From Porphyrobacter sp. (GTDB taxonomy: Bacteria > Pseudomonadota > Alphaproteobacteria > Sphingomonadales > Sphingomonadaceae), in the NCBI GenBank assembly GCA_017744315.1, contig JAGIBN010000001.1, positions 186,001-250,000 of the forward strand: DNA of 64,000 bases, read 5' to 3'. Positions 27,424-36,041 of the stretch are shown piece by piece. How positions within the stretch are numbered: position 1 is the first letter of the stretch; every line of letters begins with the position of its first letter. Below the pieces are notes generated by a model. That model saw only the letters and a list, made by a program, of their open reading frames with translations. It made no database searches and was not told the DNA's origin. Position numbers and translations under genes: made by a program.

Positions 27424-28527
27424 TCAGTCGAGCCGCATGACCCAGCCGTGGCGATCCTCGGCTGCGCCGCGCTGGATGGCTACGAGCCGCTCGCGCAGCT
27501 TGGTGGTCAGCTGACCCGGTCCGCCGCTGCCGATGGTGAACTCGCCATCCTCTCCGGCCACGCGGCCGATAGGGGTGACCACCGCGGCGGTCCCGCAAGC
27601 GAAGCATTCGACGAGCTTGCCGCTCTCGGCATCGGCGCGCCATTGGTCGAGGCTGTAGCGTTCTTCGCGCACATCGAGTCCGTCTTCGCGGGCCAGCGTC
27701 AGCAGGCTTTCGCGGGTAATGCCGGGAAGGATCGTACCGGTCAGCGGCGGGGTCACCACGCGGCCGTCATCGAACGCGAAGAACACGTTCATACCGCCGA
27801 GTTCTTCGACCCACTTGTGCTCGGCCGCGTCGAGGAACACGACCTGGTCGTGGCCGCGCGCGATCGCATCTGCCTGCGGAACGAGGCTCGCGGCGTAATT
27901 GCCGCCACACTTCGCCGCGCCGGTGCCGCCGGGCGCGGCGCGAGTATAAGCGCCCGAGACCCAGATCGAGACCGCCGGAGAGCCCGACTTGAAGTAGTTA
28001 CCGGCCGGGCTGCAGATCACCAGGAACTTGTAGTGCTTGGCCGGGCGCACGCCGAGGAACGGCTCGTCTGCAAACATGAACGGGCGCAGGTAAAGCGAGC
28101 CGCCGGGAACCTTGGGGAACCAGTCGCGATCCGCCAGAGCGAGCTGGCGAACGGCCTCGACGAAGACGTCTTCCGGCAGCTCGGGCATCGCCAGCCGCTG
28201 CGCTGAGGCGTTGAAACGACGGGCGTTCTCTTCGGGGCGGAACAGCGCCATCGTCCCGTCATCAAGTCGATAAGCCTTGAGGCCTTCGAAGATCTCCTGC
28301 GCATAGTGCAGAACTGCCGCCGCCGGATCGAGGCTCAGCGGCTCGCGCGGGCCGAGCGTGTGCGAGTGCCAGCCTTGCCCCTCAGTCCATTCGATCACCA
28401 CCATATGGTCGGTGAAGACCTTGCCGAACCCTGGGTCGGCGATCAGCCGTTCGCGATCGGCGTCCGCCACGGGGGAAGGGTGGGGAAGGTGAGTGAACTG
28501 GGTGCTCGGGTCGGCCAACGTCGCCAT
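27424..28527 (-). CDS. ilvE: Branched-chain amino acid aminotransferase
   Basis: A 367-residue class IV PLP enzyme, of the large (BCAT-type) length. It transaminates Leu, Ile and Val. The PLP Lys206 lies in AAKCGGNYAASL. EIFEGLKAYR and LYLRPFMFADEP are substrate-side signatures. Upstream, on the same strand, lies an AT-rich inverted repeat likely to be its operator. Confidence 0.94.
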   Translation of the reverse strand: MATLADPSTQFTHLPHPSPVADADRERLIADPGFGKVFTDHMVVIEWTEGQGWHSHTLGPREPLSLDPAAAVLHYAQEIFEGLKAYRLDDGTMALFRPEENARRFNASAQRLAMPELPEDVFVEAVRQLALADRDWFPKVPGGSLYLRPFMFADEPFLGVRPAKHYKFLVICSPAGNYFKSGSPAVSIWVSGAYTRAAPGGTGAAKCGGNYAASLVPQADAIARGHDQVVFLDAAEHKWVEELGGMNVFFAFDDGRVVTPPLTGTILPGITRESLLTLAREDGLDVREERYSLDQWRADAESGKLVECFACGTAAVVTPIGRVAGEDGEFTIGSGGPGQLTTKLRERLVAIQRGAAEDRHGWVMRLD

Positions 28528-28571
28528 AAAATCCTGGTCCTTGCCTCTACTGGAGGCAATCTACGTACGAA

Positions 28572-28601
28572 AATTACAATCTGACAAGTAAAATTGTAAT
28601 T
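28572..28601. promoter_or_regulatory. AT-rich inverted repeat upstream of ilvE (candidate operator)
   Basis: AATTACAAT and ATTGTAATT are perfect 9-base arms separated by 12 bases. Within them lies a second dyad, ACAA-N6-TTGT. The block sits 45-75 bp before the ilvE start, where a promoter should be, in a locally AT-rich stretch. The form suits a MarR- or Lrp-like repressor. Confidence 0.55.
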
Positions 28602-28707
28602 AATGGTAAGAGGTGAAACCGCTTTCGAGCAGCCCTAGCCTTCTGTGCTTCGCTTGAGAAGGGTTTCGCGGTCAGATGAAGGACGCGCGAACGGAAGCCA
28701 GATATGA

Positions 28708-28743
28708 GAAAGGCCGCTTCGGCCTTAACCGAAGCGACCTTTC
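28708..28743 (-). terminator. Long hairpin following the small ORF, candidate bidirectional terminator
   Basis: GAAAGG-CGCTTCGG pairs with CCGAAGCG-CCTTTC, a 14-bp stem with one mismatch and a 6-base loop. On the minus strand the arm ends in CCTTTCTC, a weak pyrimidine run. It lies between the small ORF and ilvE and could end the small transcript. Confidence 0.55.
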
Positions 28744-28799
28744 GCATGGTCAGCGGCCGGAAGAGCCGCCCACGAAGCCTTTATCGGCGAAAGTTGCGA

Positions 28800-28856
28800 T
28801 TACCGATAATGCTCCGCGCGGGTCGTTACCGACCTCCCTGCTGAACCATGAGACAT
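28800..28856 (-). CDS. Candidate 18-residue small ORF with extended Shine-Dalgarno
   Basis: It reads MSHGSAGRSVTTRAEHYR then TAA. No family is recognised. The case for translation is the 15-base Shine-Dalgarno block ending one base before the ATG, with the GGAGG core 7 nt from the start. A stem TTATCGG/CCGATAA spans the stop codon and a longer hairpin follows about 60 nt on. The peptide is basic, with no signal or membrane segment. It could be a leader peptide, a real small protein, or an RNA that titrates ribosomes. It lies about 270 bp upstream of ilvE on the same strand. The remaining 160 bp up to the lipoprotein gene shows nothing I can name. Confidence 0.45.
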   Translation of the reverse strand: MSHGSAGRSVTTRAEHYR

Positions 28857-28857
28857 C

Positions 28858-28872
28858 GGATCACCTCCTTTC
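28858..28872 (-). promoter_or_regulatory. Full-length anti-SD complement (15-nt Shine-Dalgarno)
   Basis: GAAAGGAGGTGATCC on the minus strand is the exact complement of the alphaproteobacterial 16S rRNA 3' tail (GGATCACCTCCTTTC). Ordinary ribosome binding sites in this window match 4-7 bases. The plus strand therefore looks like a 16S end, but no rRNA sequence flanks it. Confidence 0.7.
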
Positions 28873-29030
28873 GCGCTTGGAAGCCATGCCCCCCGTTTCA
28901 CCGGTGGGCCAAGCCTGCGTGGACCGCTGGCCTGAGTGGGAATTTGAGTCACTCCGGCCCTCAACGCAAGACTTGTAAAATTCTTTTTCCCCGTCAGAAT
29001 CGGGACTTCGCGCTGCTTCGCGAACACCCC

Positions 29031-29558
29031 CTAGCGACAGTCCTCTATGACCCGCGTTACCTCTGGGTAGGCGGGGGCATAAAGCGTCGGTAAACCAGCT
29101 ACTTCCACTGCAAATCGACCCTTCGAAAAGGCCATCGCATCAAGCAGCGGATCGCGTGCCGGGACTAGTGCTGCAACGCCCGCTGGGGCCGCCTTTCCAC
29201 TGAGTCCGCGCTCCATAGTTTCAGCCCGGATGATCATTTCCACAGCTGTGACCTGACCTGCGCGAACGATTTCCACAGCGCCGGCCGCTCGGTCACAACG
29301 CATCGCCAGCAATGCGCCGCCTGCTGGGTCGGAAAACAGGGCCGTGCCGTTGCGATAAGTCCAGTTTCCCGGAGTCGCCGGGACATCGAGCCAGTGATCG
29401 TAGCTGGCGACTGGAGCGGGCGCGGGCACCGTTGGTGGCGGCGCCGGCCGGGGCGCTGGAGTCGGCTCTGGCGCCGGGACCGGTTGAGGCGCGGGAACAC
29501 ATCCGGCGATGACAAGACAACACACCGCCATGCCCAGTTGAACCCGCTTGAACCGCAT
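29031..29558 (-). CDS. Pro-rich lipoprotein of unknown function
   Basis: A 175-residue protein starting at MRFKRVQLGMAVCCL. LVIAGC is a lipobox, so it should be lipidated at Cys23. A Pro-Ala tract (about 25 residues) forms a tether. The rest, with SYDHWLDVPATPGNWTYRNG, is a small globular domain I cannot name. The 5' end lies about 100 bp from the divergent tlyA start; the longer frame overlapping tlyA is rejected. Confidence 0.8.
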   Translation of the reverse strand: MRFKRVQLGMAVCCLVIAGCVPAPQPVPAPEPTPAPRPAPPPTVPAPAPVASYDHWLDVPATPGNWTYRNGTALFSDPAGGALLAMRCDRAAGAVEIVRAGQVTAVEMIIRAETMERGLSGKAAPAGVAALVPARDPLLDAMAFSKGRFAVEVAGLPTLYAPAYPEVTRVIEDCR

Positions 29559-29655
29559 CAATTCGCTCCTGCCTATCGGCCTGTCTGTGGGCAGCATTCC
29601 CGTTACCAGCAACAAGCACTGGCCTGCCCGCGTTCCTCGCCCTATCGCCGCCACC

Positions 29656-30393
29656 ATGGCAGGCAAGCGACGTATCGACCAGTTGCTCGTGGAGCGGGGG
29701 CAGGCTGAAAGCCGGGCCCGCGCCCAGGCGCTGATCATGGCAGGGCTGGTCTTTGCAGGCGAAACGCGCGTCGACAAGCCCGGGCAACAGGTGCGTGAGG
29801 ACGTGCCGATCGAGGTTCGCGGCCGGGATCACCCTTGGGTCGGGCGCGGAGGAGTGAAGCTGGCTCACGCGATCGAACACTTCGGATTCGATCCGGCAGG
29901 CGCAGTGGCGATGGACATCGGCAGTTCGACCGGCGGCTTCACCGAGGTGCTGCTCGAAAACGGCGCGGATCATGTGTTCGCGGTCGACGTCGGCACGAAC
30001 CAACTCGCCTGGAAGCTGCGGCAGGATCCGCGCGTTACGGTTCTCGAGCAGACCAATGCCCGCGCGCTTACCTCGCAGCAGATTGATAGGCCTTGTGACT
30101 GGGTCGTGTGCGATGCGTCGTTCATCGGCCTTGCCAAGGTGCTCGAGGTACCCCTCCGCCTTGCAGCGCCCCGGTGCAGGCTCGTGGCGCTGATCAAGCC
30201 GCAGTTCGAAGTCGGCCGTGAAGAGGTGGGGAAGGGGGGCATCGTCCGGGACCCCGTCCTTCATGCCAGGACATGCGACGAGATCCGTTCCTGGCTCGAA
30301 GGCGATGGGTGGCAGATCGACGGGATCATCGAGAGTCCGATAACCGGGACCGAAGGAAACGTGGAATTCCTCGTGGCGGCTCATCGCGGCTGA
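29656..30393 (+). CDS. tlyA: TlyA family rRNA methyltransferase/haemolysin homologue
   Basis: A 245-residue protein. An N-terminal S4 RNA-binding domain (KRRIDQLLVERGQAESRARA) is followed by an FtsJ-like methyltransferase domain with the SAM loop MDIGSSTGGFTEVLL and catalytic-region KPQFEVGR. TlyA 2'-O-methylates 16S/23S rRNA in the group studied. The start was moved 36 codons in to the ATG before the S4 domain. Confidence 0.9.
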   Translation: MAGKRRIDQLLVERGQAESRARAQALIMAGLVFAGETRVDKPGQQVREDVPIEVRGRDHPWVGRGGVKLAHAIEHFGFDPAGAVAMDIGSSTGGFTEVLLENGADHVFAVDVGTNQLAWKLRQDPRVTVLEQTNARALTSQQIDRPCDWVVCDASFIGLAKVLEVPLRLAAPRCRLVALIKPQFEVGREEVGKGGIVRDPVLHARTCDEIRSWLEGDGWQIDGIIESPITGTEGNVEFLVAAHRG

Positions 30394-30448
30394 TTGCGCA
30401 CGAGCAGCGCTTCCGCGATATCTTGTCGCGATTCGCTCAGGGGCTTCG

Positions 30449-31003
30449 ATGAACCGTCTCGCTTCTCCCGCACAGTTGCGCGCCAGTTTTGTGCGCTGGT
30501 CGCTGTTCCTGGTTCCCGCGGTCCTGCTCCTTGGGCGGATCTCCGGGCTCGCGAGTGGCGATGTCTCGAACGACCCATGGTTCATGGTGCTCAACAAGCC
30601 GGCGATCTTTCCGCCGCCCAAGGTCTTCGGAATCGTCTGGCCGATCCTCTACACGATGATGGGCTTTGCCATGGCGATCATCTGCTCGGCCTGGGGCTCG
30701 CGCTATCGTGTCGCCGCGATCCTGGCCTTCATTGTCCAGCTTGCGATCAATCTATCGTGGAACCCCATCTTTTTCGCAGCGCACGAAATTTCCTTGTCGC
30801 TGATCGTGATCGGCGTGCTCAATGTCGCAGTCCTCATCACGATCGTGGTGTTCTGGAAAGTGAGGCGCTCTGCAGCCTTGCTCATGCTGCCCTACCTCGG
30901 GTGGATTCTGTTCGCGTCGGTGCTCAACTGGCAGTTCCTGCGCCTCAATCCCGATGCGGATGGGATGCAAGTGTCTGCCGCCGTGCAGCGGATCGAACTC
31001 TAG
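30449..31003 (+). CDS. tspO: TspO/MBR family protein
   Basis: A 184-residue membrane protein with five hydrophobic segments. PAIFPPPKVFGIVWPILYTM is the TspO signature, and NLSWNPIFFA is the conserved Trp-Asn-Pro segment of helix 3-4. TspO homologues bind tetrapyrroles and regulate stress or photosynthesis genes. It has an N-terminal extension of about 30 residues relative to the minimal family. Confidence 0.9.
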   Translation: MNRLASPAQLRASFVRWSLFLVPAVLLLGRISGLASGDVSNDPWFMVLNKPAIFPPPKVFGIVWPILYTMMGFAMAIICSAWGSRYRVAAILAFIVQLAINLSWNPIFFAAHEISLSLIVIGVLNVAVLITIVVFWKVRRSAALLMLPYLGWILFASVLNWQFLRLNPDADGMQVSAAVQRIEL

Positions 31004-31042
31004 CCGCTTGCCGAATGGCTCCGGCGCGGCCACATAGCGCCC

Positions 31043-31291
31043 ATGCAGAGCGAAAATCCCCTGATCGCCGACTTCGTGAAATTGGCGAACGCCGCCGCCG
31101 GCACTTTGGCCGGCATGACGCGCGAGGCGCGCGAAGGTGCGCGCGAGCGGGTGAAGGAGACCTTTGGCGGTCTCGATTTCGTTTCCCGTGAAGAGTTCGA
31201 GGCGGTCAAGGAAATGGCCAGCCGAGCGCGTGAGGAATCGGCCAAGCTCGAAGCTCGCGTGGCGGAACTCGAAGCGAAGCTTTCCAAGTAA
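31043..31291 (+). CDS. ubiK: UbiK family ubiquinone biosynthesis accessory factor
   Basis: An 82-residue protein (BMFP domain). The N-terminus NPLIADFVKLANAAAGTLAGM and C-terminal coiled coil VSREEFEAVKEMASRAREES are the family pattern; the coiled coil drives trimerisation. It assists lipid-phase ubiquinone assembly. A short ATCCTCC/GGAGGAT hairpin follows before recO. Confidence 0.9.
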   Translation: MQSENPLIADFVKLANAAAGTLAGMTREAREGARERVKETFGGLDFVSREEFEAVKEMASRAREESAKLEARVAELEAKLSK

Positions 31292-31329
31292 TCCTCCTTG
31301 TCTGGGGGAGGATGATCTAGGTCACCCCC

Positions 31330-31929
31330 ATGCACCTGCGCGCCCCCGCCATCCTGATCGCCGCCCGACCGCATGGCGAGACGGCGGTCGTTGCGCGGCT
31401 GCTCACGGCTGAGCATGGCGTTGTCGCAGCTTACGTGGCCGGAGGGCGTGGCAGACTGTTGCGGCCGGTGATAATTCCCGGAAACCTCGTTGAGCTGCAG
31501 CTTGCGGCCAAGTCTGACAGCCAGCTTCTCTTTGCCAAGCTCGAATTGCTCGAAAGCCGCGGACCGTGGTTGACTGAGCCGCTTCCTGCCGCCGCGATCG
31601 GCTGGGCCTGCGCGCTCACCGCCACGGCGCTGCCCGAGCGACAGGCCTACCCACCGCTTTACGAAGCACTCGCGGGACTGCTTTCGGCGGTCTGCCTTTC
31701 GCCGTCGGCTCGCGGTTGGGCCGGAGCCCTGGTGGGCTACGAAACGCTGCTCTTGCGCGAACTTGGATACGGCGGAGAGGGCGCGCGACCGCAGGGTGAA
31801 TTCGGTGACATTCTCACGGCAATGGACCAGCTCACTGCGCCGCTCGATCACTACCTTCTTGCCGACCGCCGCGGTGATGTTATGGCCGCGCGCGCTCGAT
31901 TGCGTGAACTGCTTGGACGAATTGCCTGA
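31330..31929 (+). CDS. recO: DNA repair protein RecO
   Basis: A 199-residue protein. The N-terminal OB fold (ILIAARPHGETAVVARLLTAEHG) and the helical domain with LVGYETLLLRELGYG are characteristic. It loads RecA at gaps with RecR. It is short of the usual 230-245 residues, and the typical zinc cysteines are not evident, as in other alphaproteobacteria. Three bases separate it from leuB. Confidence 0.88.
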   Translation: MHLRAPAILIAARPHGETAVVARLLTAEHGVVAAYVAGGRGRLLRPVIIPGNLVELQLAAKSDSQLLFAKLELLESRGPWLTEPLPAAAIGWACALTATALPERQAYPPLYEALAGLLSAVCLSPSARGWAGALVGYETLLLRELGYGGEGARPQGEFGDILTAMDQLTAPLDHYLLADRRGDVMAARARLRELLGRIA

Positions 31930-31932
31930 CCT

Positions 31933-32991
31933 ATGAAGATTGCCTGCCTTGCCGGAGATGGAATTGGCCCTGAGATCATGGCCGAAGCGCGCCGTGTGCT
32001 CGATAAGCTGGACCTGCCGGGGCTGACGATCTGGGAAGGTGACGTCGGCGGCATCGGCTATCGCCGGCACGGGCACCCGCTTCCACCCGAAACGCTGGAG
32101 ATGGCAAAGGCAGCGGACGCCGTGCTGTTCGGTGCAGTTGGCGATCCCGGGTGCGACAATCTCGAACGGCATTTGCGGCCCGAGCAGGCGATCCTCGGAC
32201 TGCGCCAAGCGCTTGGCCTGTTTGCCAACTTGCGTCCGGCGACGATGTTTCCGGGGCTTGAGGACTTGTCCGCTCTGCGCCCGGAAGTGGCTCGCGCAAT
32301 CGATCTCCTGATCGTCCGCGAACTCAACGGTGACGTCTATTTCGGCGAGAAGGCGATCCGTACGCTCGACGATGGTCGCCGGCAGGGCTTCGATCTGATG
32401 TCCTATGCCGAGGACGAAGTGCGCCGCATTGCCCACGTGGGCTTTCGCGCGGCGCAAGGCCGCGGCAAGCGGCTGTGCAGCGTCGACAAGGCCAACGTTC
32501 TCGAAACCAGCCAGCTCTGGCGCGACGTGGTGATCGAAGTTTCGGCAGAGTATCCCGATGTCGAGTTGAGCCACATGTATGTGGACAACGCCGCGATGCA
32601 GCTGGTGCGCAACCCGGGGCAGTTCGATGTCGTCGTCACCGGCAACCTGTTCGGTGATATCCTGTCTGACCAGGCGAGCATGTGCGTCGGCTCGATCGGC
32701 CTCCTCGCCAGCGCCTCTCTGGGTGAGCTTCAGACCGAGTTCGGAACCAAGGGCCTCTATGAGCCGATCCACGGCAGTGCGCCCGACATTGCCGGACAAG
32801 GCAAGGCGAACCCGATGGCAATGATCCTCAGCCTGGCGATGATGCTGCGCCACAGCTTCGGGCTCGAAGCGAAGGCCGCCCAGATTGAGGACGCGGTGTC
32901 GAAGACTCTCGCGGACGGAGTAAAGGGCGCAGATCTAGGCGGAAGCGCGGGCACGGTGCAAATTGGTGACGCAGTCGTTGCCCGCCTCTGA
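31933..32991 (+). CDS. leuB: 3-isopropylmalate dehydrogenase
   Basis: A 352-residue decarboxylating dehydrogenase of leucine synthesis. [15 protein letters not shown] is the N-terminus; [16 protein letters not shown] and [15 protein letters not shown] carry substrate- and metal-binding residues; [18 protein letters not shown] binds NAD. The 3' end overlaps the start of the glycosyltransferase gene by about 26 bases, suggesting coupling. Confidence 0.94.
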   Translation: MKIACLAGDGIGPEIMAEARRVLDKLDLPGLTIWEGDVGGIGYRRHGHPLPPETLEMAKAADAVLFGAVGDPGCDNLERHLRPEQAILGLRQALGLFANLRPATMFPGLEDLSALRPEVARAIDLLIVRELNGDVYFGEKAIRTLDDGRRQGFDLMSYAEDEVRRIAHVGFRAAQGRGKRLCSVDKANVLETSQLWRDVVIEVSAEYPDVELSHMYVDNAAMQLVRNPGQFDVVVTGNLFGDILSDQASMCVGSIGLLASASLGELQTEFGTKGLYEPIHGSAPDIAGQGKANPMAMILSLAMMLRHSFGLEAKAAQIEDAVSKTLADGVKGADLGGSAGTVQIGDAVVARL

Positions 32992-34123
32992 CGCGGTGGA
33001 CGCCGGCTCGCTGGAGCTCGCGGTCGTCCTGCCGACGTTCAACGAACGCCCCAATATCGGGCCGATGGTGGAACGCTTGGACGCCGCGCTTGGGACGACC
33101 GGCTGGGAAGCCATCTTCGTCGACGACAACAGCAGCGACGGTACCGCCGACGCGGCACGAGAGATCTCGCTCAGCGATCCGCGCATTCGTGTGATCCAGC
33201 GCATTGGCCGCCGGGGCCTTGCGAGTGCGGCGATTGAAGGGATGTGCGCCACCGCGGCGCCGATCGTCGCGGTGATGGATGCCGATCACCAGCACGATCC
33301 AGCACTGCTGCCGCAGATGCTCGCCGCGATCCGTTCAGGCGAATGCGATGTCGCGGTAGGTTCCCGCTTTGCCGAAGGCGCGAGCATGGAAGGATGGAAC
33401 CGTCCGGATCGCGAGAAGGTGTCGGCCGTCGCCAACCAGCTGGCTCGCAAGGTCACCGGCGTTGACCTGACCGATCCGATGAGCGGCTACTTCATGCTCC
33501 GGACCGAGCTCTTGCGCCGTGATGCGCATCGCCTTTCCGGAATCGGTTTCAAGATCCTGCTCGACATCCTCGCGACGATCGACACGCCGCTCAAGGTAAA
33601 GGAATTCCCCCTGAAATTTGCAGCGCGCGCTGAAGGCGAGAGCAAGCTCGATCGGACGGTCGTGTTCGAATTCCTCGTCGGCCTGTACGACAAGTGGCTC
33701 GGGCGGATCATTCCGACGCGCTACGCCTTGTTCGGCACGATCGGGGCCGCGGGCGTGGTCGTGCACATGGCGGTGCTCAGCACCTTCCTGGCCCTGTTTG
33801 GCGGGAGCTTTGAGGACCACCTCATCTCCACTTTCGAGGTCGGGCAGACGATCGCCGCGCTGGTGGCGATGACCTTCAACTTCGTGCTCAACAACGCCCT
33901 GACTTATGCCGACCAACGCCTGCGCGGCGCCTGGCCGCTCGTAAAGGGGTGGCTCAAGTTCGCGCTCACCTGCTCGGTCGGTCTGTTGACCAACGTAGGC
34001 GTGGCGGCTGTCTTGGTGCGGATGGGGTTCCACACTTATCCCGCGGCCTTCACCGGCATCCTGATCGGTTCAGTTTGGAACTATGCCTTGTCCAGCCGCT
34101 TCGTCTGGGGGAGGTTCGGCTAA
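32966..34123 (+). CDS. GT2 glycosyltransferase fused to a GtrA membrane domain
   Basis: About 385 residues. The N-terminal GT-A domain has [20 protein letters not shown] and [10 protein letters not shown] (DxD), as in polyprenol-phosphate mannosyltransferases. From about residue 250 a GtrA domain of four helices ([16 protein letters not shown]) follows. The enzyme probably makes polyprenyl-phosphate sugar for the PMT-type enzyme encoded convergently. The start is GTG, with a TTG one codon earlier; both lie inside leuB. Confidence 0.9.
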   Translation: MTQSLPASDAVDAGSLELAVVLPTFNERPNIGPMVERLDAALGTTGWEAIFVDDNSSDGTADAAREISLSDPRIRVIQRIGRRGLASAAIEGMCATAAPIVAVMDADHQHDPALLPQMLAAIRSGECDVAVGSRFAEGASMEGWNRPDREKVSAVANQLARKVTGVDLTDPMSGYFMLRTELLRRDAHRLSGIGFKILLDILATIDTPLKVKEFPLKFAARAEGESKLDRTVVFEFLVGLYDKWLGRIIPTRYALFGTIGAAGVVVHMAVLSTFLALFGGSFEDHLISTFEVGQTIAALVAMTFNFVLNNALTYADQRLRGAWPLVKGWLKFALTCSVGLLTNVGVAAVLVRMGFHTYPAAFTGILIGSVWNYALSSRFVWGRFG

Positions 34124-34124
34124 C

Positions 34125-35411
34125 CTATCGCCAGCTGTGGAGCCACATCCAGGTGACATAGGAGTCGCGGCCCTTGAGCGGCGCGGCTGACAGGATGGGA
34201 TAGAAGAACGCGAACACCGCACAAGACGCAGCGATCGTCAGCAGAGCTGTCCGTCGCCAACCGCGTTGCCAGAACTCGTTCAGTGTCAGCGCCAGCGCCG
34301 CGATGAGGAAAGTGCTTGGCAGGAAGTAGTGGTAGTAGAACTGCACCGGCTTCTTCGCGACGATCCAGAAGCCGAGGCTCACGGCATAAAGGATGAAGAC
34401 CGAGAGTGTATCCCACCGGCGTTGCTTGATGCCCGCCCACAGGCACCACACGACGGCAGGCAGGCCAATTAGCATGGTCAGGGGGTTGCCAATCAGCAGC
34501 ACACCCCGCTGCGCTCCATCGACGACTTCGTAGAGGTACCAAATGGCCCGCCAGTTGACGACCCATTGGTACCACACGCTCATGTACGTGTGCGGACGGA
34601 CGACCGTCTGCTGCAGATCGTACATGCGCTTCTGCAGCTCAGGGAGATGCATCGGGTCGACCGCGCCCTGGTGGAGGAAGGCCAGCGGCAGATAAGAAAG
34701 TGAGTAGGCCACGACAGGCACCAGGCCGAGCCAGAAGGCTGCTTCCAGCAGAGTCATGCCCGGGACAGGTGGTCCTCTGCGGCAGGTCAGGAAACTCCAA
34801 CCCGCCGAGTGCGCCCGAACTACGAGAAAGGTCAGCCCGGGCATCATCGCAAGGGGTATCGCGTTCCACTTGCAGGCCATGGCAAAACCCATGGCCGCGC
34901 CCGCGATCGCCAATCGCCAGCGCGCCGTTTCGCTTTCACGGACCGCTCCGGCACACATCCACAACGCCACCAGAACGAAGCTCGCCATGAAGATGTCGAG
35001 CATGGCGATGCGCGAGTGGATGAACAGCGGAAAGGCAGTCGCCAGGAGAATCCCGTTGGCGATCGTCGCAAAGCGGGCACCGGATGCGAACCACACGGCG
35101 CGCATGGCCGACCAAAGGCCCAGCGTTCCGAACAGCGCCGACATGATCCGCCATCCCAGGGGATTGTCACCGAACGTGCCCATTCCCAGCGCGATCAGCA
35201 CTTTGCCCATCGGCGGATGCTCGGAATTGACCAGGTGCGACAGCTCAAGGATGGTGCGCGCCGCGGGCAGATAGTGAATCTCGTCGAAGAACGGCTTCGA
35301 CGGTATCGTCAGCCGCACCATCACGAGCGCGAAGAACCCAAGCGTGATCGCAACGGTCCAGCCGAGGGGATCGCGTGGGTGAATGGGAGGGTTGCTGGAG
35401 CCGGCGCTCAT
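34125..35411 (-). CDS. Polyprenol-phosphate-dependent mannosyl/glycosyltransferase (PMT/GT39 family)
   Basis: A 428-residue membrane protein starting at MSAGSSNPPIHP; the longer 536-residue frame adds a stretch without coding character. The first loop KPFFDEIHYLPAAR has the acidic pair of PMT-fold enzymes, and SEHPPMGKVLIALG is the second conserved loop. About 10 helices follow. It moves a sugar from a lipid carrier onto protein or glycolipid outside the membrane. The stop lies one base from the convergent GT2-GtrA stop. Confidence 0.88.
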   Translation of the reverse strand: MSAGSSNPPIHPRDPLGWTVAITLGFFALVMVRLTIPSKPFFDEIHYLPAARTILELSHLVNSEHPPMGKVLIALGMGTFGDNPLGWRIMSALFGTLGLWSAMRAVWFASGARFATIANGILLATAFPLFIHSRIAMLDIFMASFVLVALWMCAGAVRESETARWRLAIAGAAMGFAMACKWNAIPLAMMPGLTFLVVRAHSAGWSFLTCRRGPPVPGMTLLEAAFWLGLVPVVAYSLSYLPLAFLHQGAVDPMHLPELQKRMYDLQQTVVRPHTYMSVWYQWVVNWRAIWYLYEVVDGAQRGVLLIGNPLTMLIGLPAVVWCLWAGIKQRRWDTLSVFILYAVSLGFWIVAKKPVQFYYHYFLPSTFLIAALALTLNEFWQRGWRRTALLTIAASCAVFAFFYPILSAAPLKGRDSYVTWMWLHSWR

Positions 35412-35571
35412 CGGCGTAGCGGATAGGGCTCCGCGCGGAGCGTGGCAAGCAGTCGATCCCGCTCGATTGTGTCGAACTAGAATCGGGAATCTTTTCATGA
35501 TCAGTGGGGGTATTCCCCAATATAACGGATCCTCGCTTTGGGGCATAAGGCTTGTGGGCAGTGAGAGCCGG

Positions 35572-35601
35572 CCGCTGTCCTGCCCCCCATCGGGACAGCG
35601 G
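35572..35601 (+). promoter_or_regulatory. Hairpin with flanking C-rich direct repeats upstream of small protein 1
   Basis: CCGCTGTCC and GGACAGCGG form a perfect 9-bp stem. CCTGCCCCCCA occurs in its loop side and again about 48 bases downstream. The region between the PMT gene and the small protein gene (260 bp) shows no ORF. The hairpin could be a leader structure or terminator. Confidence 0.4.
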
Positions 35602-35672
35602 TCGGACATTCTGCCCTTTTTGATTCCTGCCCCCCAACTCATCCCAACGACCCGGGCCCAAGGATTTAGCCC

Positions 35673-35891
35673 ATGCCTCGCCCGATCTTGATTGCGGCTG
35701 TCGCCGGAACGCTCCTGATGGCCAGTACGGCTCAAGCGTTACCCGCGCGGACGGCATCGTTCGGGAATATCTCGACCGAGCAGCTTGACGCCACATCGAC
35801 CTGGGCCATAGTTGGCGCGGTCTTGGGAATGGTCGCTCTGATCTTGCTGCTCGGTGACAGCGAGGACGATTTGATCCCAGTCAGTCCATGA
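35673..35891 (+). CDS. Small exported single-TM protein with Ser-Pro C-terminus (copy 1)
   Basis: A 72-residue protein. A signal peptide ends at AQA, a short Ser/Thr linker holds STW, then one hydrophobic segment AIVGAVLGMVALILLLG. The tail is the acidic DSEDDLIPVSP. It shares with the next two genes the Trp before the helix, the run of Leu/Ile, the Asp-rich tail and the final Ser-Pro-stop. Function unknown. The RBS is weak. Confidence 0.75.
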   Translation: MPRPILIAAVAGTLLMASTAQALPARTASFGNISTEQLDATSTWAIVGAVLGMVALILLLGDSEDDLIPVSP

Positions 35892-35927
35892 AATGCGGCG
35901 AGTGGTGGGCATGGCAGGATGAGCCGT

Positions 35928-35939
35928 GCCGCAATTGCG
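35928..35939. promoter_or_regulatory. 12-bp perfect palindrome between small proteins 1 and 2
   Basis: CCGCAATTGCGG is fully self-complementary, about 100 bp before the second small gene. A T-rich block (TTTTAATTTTTCTTAG) follows. Candidate operator. Confidence 0.3.
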
Positions 35940-36041
35940 GTAACGGCCTGTCAGCGCAGCAAAGTTTTTAGTGCATTTTAATTTTTCTTAGCCTAGAGGC
36001 GATCTTGGCCAAAAGGCTATATGAGAATCAGTGGAGGAGTT

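Noticed and set aside
28858..28872. Plus-strand match to the 16S rRNA 3' end
   Set aside because: Only 15 bases match and no upstream 16S helix 45 sequence is present, so this is not an rRNA gene fragment. It is better read as a Shine-Dalgarno on the other strand.
28676..28978. 100-codon plus-strand frame in the ilvE-lipoprotein interval
   Set aside because: It runs through hairpins, lacks a ribosome binding site and shows no protein-like composition.
31000..32853. 617-codon minus-strand frame across recO, leuB and ubiK
   Set aside because: It crosses three recognised genes in antisense and has low-complexity composition.
35412..35735. N-terminal extension of the PMT-type glycosyltransferase
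   Set aside because: The extra 108 residues have no membrane or family features and overlap the promoter and first codons of the small protein on the other strand.
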